The notes beneath the pieces are model-generated. The model searched no databases, was not told the DNA's origin, and saw only the letters and a program-made list of their open reading frames with translations. The position numbers and the translations under genes were made by a program. Source: Acetobacter oeni (GTDB taxonomy: Bacteria > Pseudomonadota > Alphaproteobacteria > Acetobacterales > Acetobacteraceae). From it: a stretch of 64,000 nt of DNA. Numbering within the stretch: position 1 is the stretch's first letter; every line of letters begins with the position of its first letter. The stretch is from assembly GCF_011516825.1 (NCBI RefSeq), contig NZ_WOTA01000003.1, positions 124,001 through 188,000 on the forward strand, read 5' to 3'. Below, piece by piece: positions 27,510 to 37,270 of this stretch.

Positions 27510-28445
27510 TTAACTTCGCATCAATGGTGAAAGGAAGCGCCCGGCGATGCTGTCTTTCCGAACAAGATGAAAACGGATTAGAAACGGAAGCAGATAGCGG
27601 TTGCTGTGAGTCAGTTTAATGACCGGCGGCACTTTTGCCGGCATTTTTATCCGACAAAGAATTGTTGCGATACGTTCCCTGTCCCAGTTTACAAACTGCT
27701 GATAGAGAAAAGGACCGTCTTCAGCTTTGCGCAGATAAAATGAAGGTCTCTGGGCGCGAAGCGCAACTTGTTCGGCAAGATAAGTTACGAGATATTCCGG
27801 ACGGGTGATGCCCTGTCGCAGATCATTGTAGGCTGGAGTATTGGATATATCTTTAAAGTAAGCGGCCGCACCCTGAGAAATAATTTTTCTGACCTCATCA
27901 CGCCAGACTCTGATAAACGGAACTGCCGGTGGACACGCGAGAAACCAGTTTTCTATGACCGGATAATCAGTATTTCGTGTATCCTGCTCCCGATAAAAAG
28001 CAATAAGATCAGAAGAATTTTCAATGTTGGCTTTATGCAGCCAGTCTAGGCTTTCGTGGAAAATACAGGTTGCGTCGCACCATATGCCGCCATAGAGATG
28101 TAACAATTCAAGCCGGATCATATCACTTTTGTGCTGCGGCATAATGGATGCGTCATGTAAAAATGAAACTTCAATATACTGGGAAATATTTTTGTTATTT
28201 AGAAAACGGATTTCATGGTCGGGATTTAATTCCTGTACTCTTTTGATGGTCGCACTTACAAGAGAAGGTTTTTCTTCTTTATCCCAGAAAAACCAGACGA
28301 TTTTTGGAATCGATGCTGTCGTTTTTCTTTTTATACCGGCGACGAGATTATCGTGCCATCCTGTAAACTCTGGCAATGATTGTCTGGAAAATCCATAGAC
28401 AATACTTTTTACCGTATCTTTAATGATTCTGATTTTATCATTCAT
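27510..28445 (-). CDS. Capsular polysaccharide synthesis protein / GT32-like glycosyltransferase
   Basis: 311-residue protein of the Caps_synth/GT32 type. The family pattern is visible: SIPKIVWFFWDKEEKP near residue 44, then MPQHKSDMIRLELLHLYGGI and the DxD-like WCDATCIF around residue 135. Such enzymes transfer a sugar, often onto surface polysaccharide. The gene is AT-rich compared with its surroundings and lies 11 bases after the next GT2 gene, so the two form an operon. Confidence 0.82.
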   Translation of the reverse strand: MNDKIRIIKDTVKSIVYGFSRQSLPEFTGWHDNLVAGIKRKTTASIPKIVWFFWDKEEKPSLVSATIKRVQELNPDHEIRFLNNKNISQYIEVSFLHDASIMPQHKSDMIRLELLHLYGGIWCDATCIFHESLDWLHKANIENSSDLIAFYREQDTRNTDYPVIENWFLACPPAVPFIRVWRDEVRKIISQGAAAYFKDISNTPAYNDLRQGITRPEYLVTYLAEQVALRAQRPSFYLRKAEDGPFLYQQFVNWDRERIATILCRIKMPAKVPPVIKLTHSNRYLLPFLIRFHLVRKDSIAGRFLSPLMRS

Positions 28446-28456
28446 TGCTTCTGGCT

Positions 28457-29599
28457 TTATAATATTTTTTTTACAAATCTTTTTATCAATTTTCTGTAGT
28501 TTTCAGGAATCAAATATCTGAAACTCGCGCGGGCAACCGCAACTGGCATATTCAGCCAGCCAATCAGAGAGAGAGCATCTAAGACACGTCCATCACCGAT
28601 GAGCCGTATGGCGCAGGACATTTTTCCGGATACAAATATATCGTATCCTTTGTATTCACTAATAGATGGGTATAGCTTTTCATATGTATTGATAATATCA
28701 ATATCTGCTTTTTCAGGCTCATATGGACGATAGTAACAAATCTCCAGAATCTTTGCCGCTACAGCACAGTCAAACCATTTGTATTCATTTTTATCAATAA
28801 GTTCGTGAGCAGCAGATATAGTTTCATCCAGATCACTACAACTTCTTATCGCCTCAAAAGAATCTCTGGAAAACGAAATGTCGGGCTCGTCTTTTCTGCG
28901 CCTCTGTTCCGACAGAGCCGCAAGCTGCGACCAGACAGCCTGCTGGCGACCGGAGACGATATCTCCCGATGATATTGATCCTGAATGAATGCGATAATCC
29001 CCCATTATATCAGGGATAATATGGAGTTGTCCTGCATCTGAAAGACGCCAGTAAAGATCGGTATCTTCTGCAACACTAAGATACCGGTAACCCCCGGCCT
29101 TCCCCAGTGTTTCCCTGCGTACCATCAGAAGCGGCTGCATGATATAAGGCTCATTTGCCGGGATCGAAAACGGATCTGCTTTTGACAGATCTTTCGCTTT
29201 AGTGACGTGATTCAAGGTGTGGCTATTGCTGTCGATGTGCCTTGCCAGTCCGCTGACCGCTACACAATCCGGATGAGTTTTCAGGTAAGCCAGTTCTTTC
29301 TCAAATCGATCAGGATAGGAAATATCATCGCCATCATGCCTGGCGATAAGTTCAGCGTCGCAGAATGGCAGGCCGGCGTTGAGAGCCGCTACAATTCCGG
29401 CATTTTCCTGCCGATGATATTCGATGCGTGCATCCTTGTTCGCAACTTCGCGAACGATATCGCCGGTCCGATCGGTCGATCCGTCATCGATAACAATAAT
29501 TCGAATATCGCGAAAAGTCTGAGCCTGAATACTGGCCAGTGTCTCTGCGATATATTTTTCGCAGTTATACACAGACATCAGAACATCGATCTGTGCCAC
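28457..29599 (-). CDS. Glycosyltransferase family 2
   Basis: 380-residue GT-A glycosyltransferase. Motifs: VLMSVYNCEKYIAETLASIQ, IIVIDDGSTDRTGDIV, LIARHDGDDISYPDRFE (DxD) and VAEDTDLYWRL (ED acid). A C-terminal region of about 170 residues with a basic end (YRKLIKRFVKKIL) may bind the membrane. It is the promoter-proximal gene of the pair with the GT32-like gene. The acceptor is unknown. Confidence 0.88.
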   Translation of the reverse strand: MAQIDVLMSVYNCEKYIAETLASIQAQTFRDIRIIVIDDGSTDRTGDIVREVANKDARIEYHRQENAGIVAALNAGLPFCDAELIARHDGDDISYPDRFEKELAYLKTHPDCVAVSGLARHIDSNSHTLNHVTKAKDLSKADPFSIPANEPYIMQPLLMVRRETLGKAGGYRYLSVAEDTDLYWRLSDAGQLHIIPDIMGDYRIHSGSISSGDIVSGRQQAVWSQLAALSEQRRRKDEPDISFSRDSFEAIRSCSDLDETISAAHELIDKNEYKWFDCAVAAKILEICYYRPYEPEKADIDIINTYEKLYPSISEYKGYDIFVSGKMSCAIRLIGDGRVLDALSLIGWLNMPVAVARASFRYLIPENYRKLIKRFVKKIL

Positions 29600-29729
29600 G
29601 CATCACCCTTCCTGTTACAAAGCCGAGGTTGCCCGCGACGACGCCAGCTACCAGCTGTACCGTCACCTGGTTTCCTGAAAGCAACCACCAGCGTAAGTAT
29701 CCCTTCGCTCCGGATGATTGCGCAGGTAT

Positions 29730-29960
29730 TCACCAGATTTCCATTGTATCTCTGATACACGCCTTGTAGCCGGAAAGCCATGCTTCTCGAATCTCAGGCG
29801 GATAACATGGTCCGGAATTCTCGCTTTCCAGATGATTGCATGCTTTATAACCAGCATCAAAAATAGTTGCCAGCCGATCATCTTCCGGAACTCCATTAAG
29901 TTTAATGGCATCTCGAAAAGAAGATTGAAGAAAAAATAAAAATTGAGATAGGTATTTCAT
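29730..29960 (-). CDS. Possible small protein with ribosome-modulation-factor-like core
   Basis: 76-residue frame starting at ATG 29960 (MKYLSQFLFFLQSSFRDAIK); an in-frame ATG at 29993 is possible. The C-terminal half reads DAGYKACNHLESENSGPCYP then PEIREAWLSGYKACIRD. This has the spacing of RMF-type proteins (GYxA, about ten residues, C-P/Y, then R-x-x-W-x-x-G-W/Y), which bind ribosomes in stationary phase. The gene is AT-rich. The likeness is by eye and short, so both reality and function are uncertain. Confidence 0.45.
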   Translation of the reverse strand: MKYLSQFLFFLQSSFRDAIKLNGVPEDDRLATIFDAGYKACNHLESENSGPCYPPEIREAWLSGYKACIRDTMEIW

Positions 29961-30787
29961 AATAAATATTACACAAATATAGATTTCCTGCAATGCTCCG
30001 ATATTGTTTTCAGGGGATGGCCGTTTGATTTCACTTTGATTGTCAGGATACCAGTGACGAATGTTGAGTTTTATGAAAGCCAGACTTCAGAACAGTGGAA
30101 TGACACCGTTATTGATCTCGTCATCATGCTCTCTGGCGGCAAATTTTCTTTCACGGCTGATTAAGATCCTGTTTGATGCGCCAATGAAAACTCCGGATGC
30201 TGAGACCTGTAACGGATTGACCATGTGAAGACATGACATGCCGGCGCGGCAGTTCAGGCAGATACCTGTTTTCATTCAGGAACCGGTGAAATTTTCATGA
30301 AAAACCTGCCCGCTCGCGTGTAACCAAAAACGGACAATCATCATGCATAGACACGGGAGCAGCGTATGGCGACACAGTAACAGATCTGTTGACTACAGCA
30401 CGCCTTGTGGCCGTATTCAGAGGTTGTCGGAAACGAATTGAATGCCGTCTTCGCATAAACAGAACTCTGAACATACAGCTCAACCAGCAATAGCGGTATC
30501 TCTGCTCGTTATTTGTTCTTTCGCGCATATATGTCCGTACACTATTCTGAGCCACATAAGTGCCGGTCATTATCTGTTCTATTGTCGTGTCTGCGGACAA
30601 AACGCTTAATAAAAGGGCAGATCGGATAATAATGGGTTAAAACCTGTTCTCCAGCGATTTTACGATTATCGTTTCATACTCTGACTGGTCGCCTGCGAGC
30701 CCGTTAGCATCATATGTCCGATCGATTTGCAAACGCGCATGATCAAGACTGCGGTGTTCAGTGTGCTGTCTTTAGTCAGGATGGTCC
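29961..30787. other. Gene-poor stretch after the polysaccharide island
   Basis: About 830 bases with no gene I can support. Minus-strand frames of 62 codons (30087-30275) and 101 codons (30295-30600) exist but lack SD sequences and recognisable domains, and their composition is erratic. The stretch may be eroded coding DNA at the edge of a transferred island. Confidence 0.5.
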
Positions 30788-32233
30788 TCACCCAACCTCC
30801 GGCAACATCTTGCCCGGGTTCATGATACCCTCGGGGTCAATCGCTGTCTTGATGTGCCGCATCACGTCCAGTTCGGCACCACCACGCCAGGCAGGCATCA
30901 TGTAAGTTTTCAGCTGTCCGACCCCGTGTTCAGCTGAAAATGATCCACCCAGGTCTCGTACTATCGCCGTTACCGCATCCATGATTTCATGATCGCATGC
31001 TAGGAAAGCGGCTCCGTCAGCCCCTTCAGGCTGCACCAGATTGAAGTGAATATTGCCGTCACCGATATGACCAAACGGCGCCACACGAATGCCCGCAATC
31101 AACTTCTTGCAGGCTGTGGTCGCCCGATCAATAAATTCAGGGATTGCAGAAAGCGGCACAGACACATCGTTTTTCACGGATGTTCCGGCGCGTTTCTGGG
31201 CTTCCGAGTGTTCCTCGCGCAGTTTCCAGAAAGCTTGGCGCTGGGCTTCGCTTTCCGCAAGCACTGCATCGCTGACCAGTCCGTCCTCAAGTGCTTTACC
31301 GAGCACCTCTTCCATCAGCCCTCGCAGAGTGTCGCCTCCGCGCGGGCTGGCGAGTTCCACCAGTACGTAAGCCGGAGATGGTTCCGCCAGCGGAAGCGGT
31401 GCGTCAGGAATAAGTGTATTGACCAGTTGCATGCTGAGGCCGGACATGAATTCAAAAGCCTGAATCGCACTTGGTTCCGCATTGCGAAATGCTGCGAACA
31501 ACTCCAGCGCCGCTCTTGCGTCCGCCACTGCGCATAAGGCTGTCTCAATGGATTTCGGCTTTGGCTGCAACTGAAGGATGGCTCCGGTAATAATCGCCAG
31601 TGTTCCTTCCGAGCCTATGAACAGCTGCCGCAGAGCATAGCCCGTATTGTCCTTGCGCAGCCGCCGCATCAGATTCAGAATCCGTCCGTCTGGCAGCACC
31701 GCTTCCAGGCCCAGTGCCAGTTCTCGCGCATTGCCGTAACGTACCGTGTTGTTGCCACCGGCATTGGTCGCCAGTATGCCACCGATATCCGCAGAGCCTT
31801 CCGATGAAATCGACAGTGGCAGCATCAGGCCCGCATCCAGTGCCGCATCCTGCGCCGCTTTCAGGGTCACGCCGGCATCGATGCTCATCGTATTATCGAT
31901 CCGGTCGATATCACGTACCCGGTTCATGCGGCTCATCACGATCACCAGCGCCCGCCCGCTGTCATCCGGCGTGGCGCCACCCACCATGCTCGTGTTGCCG
32001 CCCTGTGGGACCACTGGAATTTTGTGCCAGGCACAGAGTTTTACGGTCTTTGCGCAGGCTTCCGTGCTGGCCGGACGGGCCACCGCGAATGCTTTGCCAT
32101 GGAACATACCGCGCCAGTCGGTCAGATATGGGGCTGTATCCGTGTCCTGTGTCAGTAATCCGCCTGGCCCGAGAATGCTCTTAAGAGCATTGATCAGAGT
32201 GTCCGAAAAAGCAGCAGAGGAAGATCCGGTCAT
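30788..32233 (-). CDS. FAD-linked oxidase (D-2-hydroxyacid / D-2-hydroxyglutarate dehydrogenase type)
   Basis: 481-residue flavoprotein. I use ATG 32233 (MTGSSSAAFSDTL); the frame extends 29 codons upstream without likeness. The FAD_binding_4 domain is at residues 40-220 (VVPQGGNTSMVGGATPDDSG, then SADIGGILATNAGGNNTVRY), and FAD-oxidase_C follows with the metal/substrate motifs GHIGDGNIHFN and SAEHGVGQLK. Members oxidise D-lactate, glycolate or D-2-hydroxyglutarate; the exact substrate cannot be told. Start choice is moderate, family is secure. Confidence 0.88.
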   Translation of the reverse strand: MTGSSSAAFSDTLINALKSILGPGGLLTQDTDTAPYLTDWRGMFHGKAFAVARPASTEACAKTVKLCAWHKIPVVPQGGNTSMVGGATPDDSGRALVIVMSRMNRVRDIDRIDNTMSIDAGVTLKAAQDAALDAGLMLPLSISSEGSADIGGILATNAGGNNTVRYGNARELALGLEAVLPDGRILNLMRRLRKDNTGYALRQLFIGSEGTLAIITGAILQLQPKPKSIETALCAVADARAALELFAAFRNAEPSAIQAFEFMSGLSMQLVNTLIPDAPLPLAEPSPAYVLVELASPRGGDTLRGLMEEVLGKALEDGLVSDAVLAESEAQRQAFWKLREEHSEAQKRAGTSVKNDVSVPLSAIPEFIDRATTACKKLIAGIRVAPFGHIGDGNIHFNLVQPEGADGAAFLACDHEIMDAVTAIVRDLGGSFSAEHGVGQLKTYMMPAWRGGAELDVMRHIKTAIDPEGIMNPGKMLPEVG

Positions 32234-32489
32234 GCCATCTGTCTCCAGGCAAATAAAACCCCGGGGTACACGACCCCTCTGTATCAGCCGGGCGCCCCCC
32301 GGTTGATGTCGGTTTGTCATGCCGCCGGCCAGAATGCTAGCCCGCTTCCCATCGGCAGACGATCAATTACGGCTGAGTCAATTACTCATGCCGCAAAAAT
32401 CCGGTATCCCATCTTTTATTCATGCAGATCAGCGGGCATCTGATATTTTACTGGCAGCCAATACGCGAAAAAAGAGCAGTTCTCACTGG

Positions 32490-33029
32490 TTAATGCAGAT
32501 AAACGGAATTTGGCGTATGATGTGGCGCCGGCCGCAGCGAATGAAACAGCTCCGTCCCGGCCACACCGGCGACGCACCCGACCAGCACTGCCAGCCCTAC
32601 AAGTCCGAACCGCGTATGGCTGGTCGCCTGCACAGCGGAAAGCTGACTTTGCGTTTCTGCCCGAGCCTGCTGTGTCAGAAACAGTTCTGTCTTTAGCTGA
32701 GCATTATTGGCCCGGGCCGAACGCAATTCCAGATCAAGCTTTGTCACACTTTCCGTCAGTTCACGAACGCGCATCCGTTCCTGCTGCACATCAGCTGAAG
32801 CTGAGGATTTGGTGGATCGTGATCGCGTAGACGATGCGGCACGCTTCGGCGGATCAGGGGCAATCGCAATGAAAAGATTTTTCAGTGCGCCGCCGGTCAT
32901 GCCGTTCCGTCGCGCCCGCGACCTGATCGTCTCAAGAGCCGTGGCCGATTGTCCGGGCTGATCCTCAAGCACCAGAGCAAGGATGTCAGAAAGAACTTTC
33001 AGCTCTTTCGGATCGAAGGTCTCGCTCAT
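32490..33029 (-). CDS. Hypothetical coiled-coil protein with C-terminal membrane anchor
   Basis: 179 residues, no family recognised. The N-terminus is helical and acidic (DPKELKVLSDILALVLED), followed by a Ser/Arg/Lys linker (SSTRSRSTKSSASAD), a coiled coil at about residues 80-130 (heptads in VRELTESVTKLDLELRSARA), and one membrane segment (GLVGLAVLVGCVAGVAG). A short tail follows. It overlaps the Sua5 gene by 4 bases and is co-translated with it. This is probably a tail-anchored membrane protein. Confidence 0.7.
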   Translation of the reverse strand: MSETFDPKELKVLSDILALVLEDQPGQSATALETIRSRARRNGMTGGALKNLFIAIAPDPPKRAASSTRSRSTKSSASADVQQERMRVRELTESVTKLDLELRSARANNAQLKTELFLTQQARAETQSQLSAVQATSHTRFGLVGLAVLVGCVAGVAGTELFHSLRPAPHHTPNSVYLH

Positions 33030-34078
33030 GCAATGTTCCGCTGAAGACGGGGCGGGGATTGTCCTTCGCCCGGAATATCTGACTCGTTACCTGAGGCGAA
33101 GCCGGACCCTGGACGTGGTGCGGCCGCCCGCGACAGCCGGTCCCGGATTGCGACAGCCAGGCCATTTCCGGGCACGGGTTGTACCGCTATTCCGCGCAGG
33201 CCAAGTAAGGCACCTTCATAATCCAGCGCCCGAAGGCCGGCGAACAGCCGGGAAGCTGCTTCATCCAGCCTTCCGGCCTCGCTCAGATTCCACACCAGCC
33301 GTCCTCCCTGCAGCGGAAGGCCAAATGCCAGAAGCGCCTCATCGTCTGCTACAGTCGACGCATCCAGACGCACCGGAAGCCTGGGAGCGTAATGCGATTT
33401 CAGCATTCCCGGTCCGGGTAGCGCACCCGATACGCTGTCGTGAGCAGGCCATGTCAAAGGGCCGATTACAGCCTCTATGTCTTCTGCGGTCACCGCGCCT
33501 GGACGCAGCAAAATGGCAGCAGAACCGGACAGGTCCAGCACAGTGCTTTCGACTCCGACCCGGCAGGGGCCAGTGTCCAGGACAGCGGCGATGCGCCCGC
33601 CCAGGCCATCCATTACATGTCCGCCATCGGAGGGACTCACCGCGCCTGATCGATTGGCGGACGGAGCTGCAACAGGACGGCCAACAGCGCGAAGCAAAGT
33701 CAGCGTGGCCTCCTGTGCCGGAACTCTTACCGCCGCCGTAGGTAAGCCCGCCGTTGCCAGGTCACAAATCCGTCCGTCCACCCGTCGTGGCAAAACCAGC
33801 GTCAGCGGACCGGGCCAGAATCGCACGGCCAGCGCCCGCGCGCGTTCATCGGCCACTACATTCTCAAAAGCGCTTTCCGCGTCAGCAAAATGGCTGATGA
33901 GAGGATTGAAATGTGGTCTGTTTTTTGCTTCGAAAATTTGTGCGACGGCCAGCGGATCGGTCGCATCGCCTCCCAGTCCGTAAACTGTCTCTGTCCCGAA
34001 CGCGACAAGACCGCCTGAGCGAAGAAGCTCGGCGGCCCGGGATAGTCCGGCGGTATCTGCGGCAAGGCGTTCGGTCAT
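33026..34078 (-). CDS. L-threonylcarbamoyladenylate synthase (Sua5/YrdC-type)
   Basis: 350-residue cytoplasmic enzyme that makes threonylcarbamoyl-AMP from Thr, bicarbonate and ATP for the t6A37 modification of tRNA. The YrdC domain is at residues 10-205 (GGLVAFGTETVYGLGGDATD, NPLISHFADAESAF, VAAPSANRSGAVSPS). The C-terminal Sua5 domain follows (MLKSHYAPRLPVRL onward), so this is the long Sua5 form rather than short TsaC. The 3' end overlaps the coiled-coil gene. Confidence 0.93.
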   Translation of the reverse strand: MTERLAADTAGLSRAAELLRSGGLVAFGTETVYGLGGDATDPLAVAQIFEAKNRPHFNPLISHFADAESAFENVVADERARALAVRFWPGPLTLVLPRRVDGRICDLATAGLPTAAVRVPAQEATLTLLRAVGRPVAAPSANRSGAVSPSDGGHVMDGLGGRIAAVLDTGPCRVGVESTVLDLSGSAAILLRPGAVTAEDIEAVIGPLTWPAHDSVSGALPGPGMLKSHYAPRLPVRLDASTVADDEALLAFGLPLQGGRLVWNLSEAGRLDEAASRLFAGLRALDYEGALLGLRGIAVQPVPGNGLAVAIRDRLSRAAAPRPGSGFASGNESDIPGEGQSPPRLQRNIA

Positions 34079-34221
34079 TCTGATCCTGCAGGAAAGACCG
34101 TCCGCATAACATAAATAAGCGGCGGATCACCAGTACCAGGATGCGTCCGGCCCGGTTGCTTCATGCAGTTCATACAATGACAGTGGAAACAGCCCGAAAA
34201 AAACCAGCAAATTCCGGTCAG

Positions 34222-35016
34222 TTACGCCTTGTCCGACAGAATGCCTGCGCAGACAAACGAAGGATTTTTCCAGCCGGGCTTGCTGTAATGAAGCGGCGTG
34301 CCATCCAGCAACGTAACGGTCCCGCCCGCTGCTTCGACAATCGCCTGCGGTGCCGCTGTGTCCCACTCCATTGTCGGACCGAGACGGGGATAAAAATCGG
34401 CTACCCCCTCAGCCACCCGCATAAATTTCACAGCTGAACCGATATTTCCGATCGACGCGATAACATGGCCATCAAGAAACCGCTTCAGCTCAGGTGCATC
34501 TCCATGGTGTCTGGATGCCAGAACGGCAATTCCCTCGGCCGGCGCCGTGCGAACGTGAATATCGTGCTCGCCATCGCTGTCGAAACGTTTGGCTCCGAGC
34601 CCGGCCCCGCCGGCATAAAATTGTCCATAGGCAGGCAATGCCATTGCACCCAGCACTGCCCGACCATTCCGCACCAGACCGATATTTACTGTAAAATCGT
34701 CACGCCCGGCAGCAAATTCCCTCGTGCCGTCCAGTGGATCAATCAGCCAGTAAATATCACCGGCTGCAACATGGATGCCTGCGGCAACCTCTTCTTCTGC
34801 AATGACAGGAATCTGCGGAGTGGCGTTTCGCAGCGCCTTAAGAATGTGTGTTTCTGCCGCCTGATCCGCTTCCGTCACCGGAGACAGGTCAGACTTCACC
34901 GTCGTCACAAAACCTTTCCTGCGAATGGCATTGATAATGTCGCCGGCTTCACGCGCCAGACGAAGGGCAAGAGCAAGAAGGTCCGTATCTGATTGTGGAT
35001 GAGCATCGGTTGTCAT
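34222..35016 (-). CDS. cysQ: 3'(2'),5'-bisphosphate nucleotidase CysQ
   Basis: 264-residue Mg-dependent phosphatase of the inositol-monophosphatase fold that removes phosphate from PAP (and PAPS) arising in sulfate assimilation. Metal ligands are visible in PVIAEEEVAAG, in LIDPLDGTREF and in the C-terminal WDTAAPQAIVEAAGG. The substrate loop YAGGAGLGAKRF fits CysQ. The start is ATG 35016 (MTTDAHPQSDTDL). Confidence 0.9.
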   Translation of the reverse strand: MTTDAHPQSDTDLLALALRLAREAGDIINAIRRKGFVTTVKSDLSPVTEADQAAETHILKALRNATPQIPVIAEEEVAAGIHVAAGDIYWLIDPLDGTREFAAGRDDFTVNIGLVRNGRAVLGAMALPAYGQFYAGGAGLGAKRFDSDGEHDIHVRTAPAEGIAVLASRHHGDAPELKRFLDGHVIASIGNIGSAVKFMRVAEGVADFYPRLGPTMEWDTAAPQAIVEAAGGTVTLLDGTPLHYSKPGWKNPSFVCAGILSDKA

Positions 35017-35225
35017 GAGTCTATTTTACTCCACATGCATGGACGTGCAATTGATATTGCCGTCAACCTGCTATTGCTTTGGACATAGCTCATTGCCCGG
35101 CAGGCCGCTTGCCAGGCAGGCAGCGCCTCCGCTACGCCTGTGCTCACAATTCGGACATGAGGTCAGAGGTCGGGCATCCGCGTTGCGACCATTCACAACT
35201 CCAGGCATGCAAAAAGGGCGCTACC

Positions 35226-36689
35226 GTGGCAGAGATCAGCTTTCAGGACCTCTCACTCCCCTCTGGCGGCGCTCTGGCGCTTCCTGAATTTGCCGAATCG
35301 GAGCGCTCGAATCTTTTCAGGGCAGCCGATGATGCGACCGGGGGCGCCATCAGTCGCGCCGTCGAAGCGGCATCATTTACCTTCAGATCGGGTGCCAGTT
35401 GCACTGTGCTGGCGCCGGGCGCCGGTCTGGAACGCGTCGTTCTTGTCGGTCTTGGCAAAAAAGAAGATTTCACTGAAGTCTCCGCTGAGCGTGCGGGCGG
35501 GGTCGCGGCGATCGCCATGGCGATGCACACTCAGGCCGCCATTTCCACGGACGGCATCGCCAGTGCCCAGGTTCCTCTCGTTGCTTTGGGGGCCAGTCTC
35601 GGTCTCTATCGGTTTGACCGCTACCATACGATCCACAATGACGATCCGCAGAAGCTTATCGGCCTTACAATCCTGACAAGTGCCGCCGATACGGCTCAGC
35701 CTGCCTGGGCCGGTTGGGATGCCGTGGCGCGGGGCGTCACTCTCACCCGCGACCTGGTAACCGAACCTGCCAATATTCTCACGCCCGTCACATTCGCTGA
35801 CCGCACGGAGAAACTCCGCAGCCTGGGACTGACCATCGAAGTGTTCGATCGTCCGGCTATGGAAAAGCTTGGTTTCGGTGCCCTGCTCGGTGTGGCCCAG
35901 GGCAGCAGCAATGAACCCCGTATGGTCGTCATGCGCTGGAACGGGGCTGGGGATGAGTCCGCGCCGCTTGCCTTCATCGGCAAGGGGGTCACCTTCGATT
36001 CCGGAGGTATCTCCATCAAGCCTGCGGCTGGCATGGAAGATATGAAATGGGATATGGGTGGTGCCGGTGTCGTTACCGGTCTGATGTCAACGCTCGCGCG
36101 TCGTCAGGCTAAAGTGAATGTTGTCGGTCTTATCGGTCTTGTCGAAAATATGGTTTCCGGTAATGCCCAGCGCCCCGGCGATGTCGTCCGCAGCGCTTCC
36201 GGTCAGACCATCGAAGTTCTCAATACCGATGCCGAAGGCCGTCTCGTGCTGGCTGATGTTCTTTGGTACGCCCGGGAAATTTTTAAGCCTCGTTTCATGG
36301 TCGATCTTGCCACACTGACAGGTGCTGTCATCGTTGCTCTTGGCCATGAATATGCAGGACTGTTCTCCAATGATGACACACTGGCCGCCAATCTCGATGC
36401 AGCAGGCAGGATCAGTGGTGAAAAACTGTGGCGCATGCCGCTGTCTGACGACTATGATCAGTTTCTGAAATCTGACATCGCCGATATGAAGAATATCGGC
36501 GGACGTCCGGGCGGGTCCATCACTGCAGCACAGTTTCTTCAGCGTTTCGTCGGCGATACGCCGTGGGCGCATCTCGATATCGCCGGTGTCACCTGGGCCT
36601 CGAAGGCAAAGCCTGGTGCGCTGAAGGGCGCCACCGCCTTCGGTGTACGTCTGCTTGATCGCCTTGTTCGTCAGTATGAGGCGAAGTGA
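35226..36689 (+). CDS. pepA: Leucyl aminopeptidase (M17)
   Basis: 487-residue hexameric metallo-aminopeptidase. The start is GTG 35226 (MAEISFQDLSLPSGG); the frame is open 49 codons upstream but codes for Arg/Cys-rich sequence unlike the family. The family signature NTDAEGRLVLADVL is at about residue 334. Metal ligands are seen in IGKGVTFDSGGISIKP. The PepA of E. coli also binds DNA at cer sites; nothing here indicates that. It is followed closely by holC, a common pairing. Confidence 0.93.
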   Translation: MAEISFQDLSLPSGGALALPEFAESERSNLFRAADDATGGAISRAVEAASFTFRSGASCTVLAPGAGLERVVLVGLGKKEDFTEVSAERAGGVAAIAMAMHTQAAISTDGIASAQVPLVALGASLGLYRFDRYHTIHNDDPQKLIGLTILTSAADTAQPAWAGWDAVARGVTLTRDLVTEPANILTPVTFADRTEKLRSLGLTIEVFDRPAMEKLGFGALLGVAQGSSNEPRMVVMRWNGAGDESAPLAFIGKGVTFDSGGISIKPAAGMEDMKWDMGGAGVVTGLMSTLARRQAKVNVVGLIGLVENMVSGNAQRPGDVVRSASGQTIEVLNTDAEGRLVLADVLWYAREIFKPRFMVDLATLTGAVIVALGHEYAGLFSNDDTLAANLDAAGRISGEKLWRMPLSDDYDQFLKSDIADMKNIGGRPGGSITAAQFLQRFVGDTPWAHLDIAGVTWASKAKPGALKGATAFGVRLLDRLVRQYEAK

Positions 36690-36711
36690 GGCAGAACGAG
36701 ACGTTTGGAAG

Positions 36712-37158
36712 ATGGCGGAAATCGGCTTCTATCATCTGACCCGCACCGATGCCCATGAGGCGCTTCCGGTGCTTCTCGGGCGGACGCTCGACAGCGGCAG
36801 GCGCGCCGTTATCCGCTGCGGCAAGAGCGAGGAAGCCGGTGCGCTGGATATTGCGCTCTGGAAAGTCTCTGATCCTGTCTGGCTTCCTCATGCGGCGACC
36901 GGCGGGAAATATCCGGATCGCCAGCCGATCTGGATCACTGCCGGAGAAGATGTGCCTAATGGTGCAACTTTTCTCTTTCTGCTCGGTGCTACAGATACTC
37001 TGACAATCGACCCTTTCGAACGAGTCTTCGATCTTTTCGATGGCCGCGACGAAGTTGCGGTGGCGGCGGCCCGTCGGCGCTGGATGGCGCTCAAAGCGCA
37101 GGGCCATACTCTGGCCTACTGGCGTCAGGAGGCAAAGGGCTGGACCCGTGCCGGTTAA
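36712..37158 (+). CDS. holC: DNA polymerase III chi subunit
   Basis: 148-residue chi subunit of the clamp-loader complex, which links the holoenzyme to SSB. ATG 36712 (MAEIGFYHLTRTDAHEALPV) is used; an ATG at 36676 overlapping the pepA stop adds 12 residues. Family segments are WKVSDPVWLPHAATGG and QPIWITAGEDVPNGATFLFL. The pepA-holC order is widely conserved, which supports the call. Confidence 0.9.
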   Translation: MAEIGFYHLTRTDAHEALPVLLGRTLDSGRRAVIRCGKSEEAGALDIALWKVSDPVWLPHAATGGKYPDRQPIWITAGEDVPNGATFLFLLGATDTLTIDPFERVFDLFDGRDEVAVAAARRRWMALKAQGHTLAYWRQEAKGWTRAG

Positions 37159-37270
37159 CTCCGGATGGGAAATTTACGTGGATGCAGCGGTTCCGTGCCG
37201 GAGGGAATGACCGGGGCGACATCTGTTTTTCGATGCGAGGAGCAATTCAGTCTGCAAGACAGAAGTCCGG

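Noticed and set aside
30087-30600. Two short minus-strand frames (62 and 101 codons)
   Set aside because: No SD, no recognisable domain and no neighbour coupling; I could not support them as genes.
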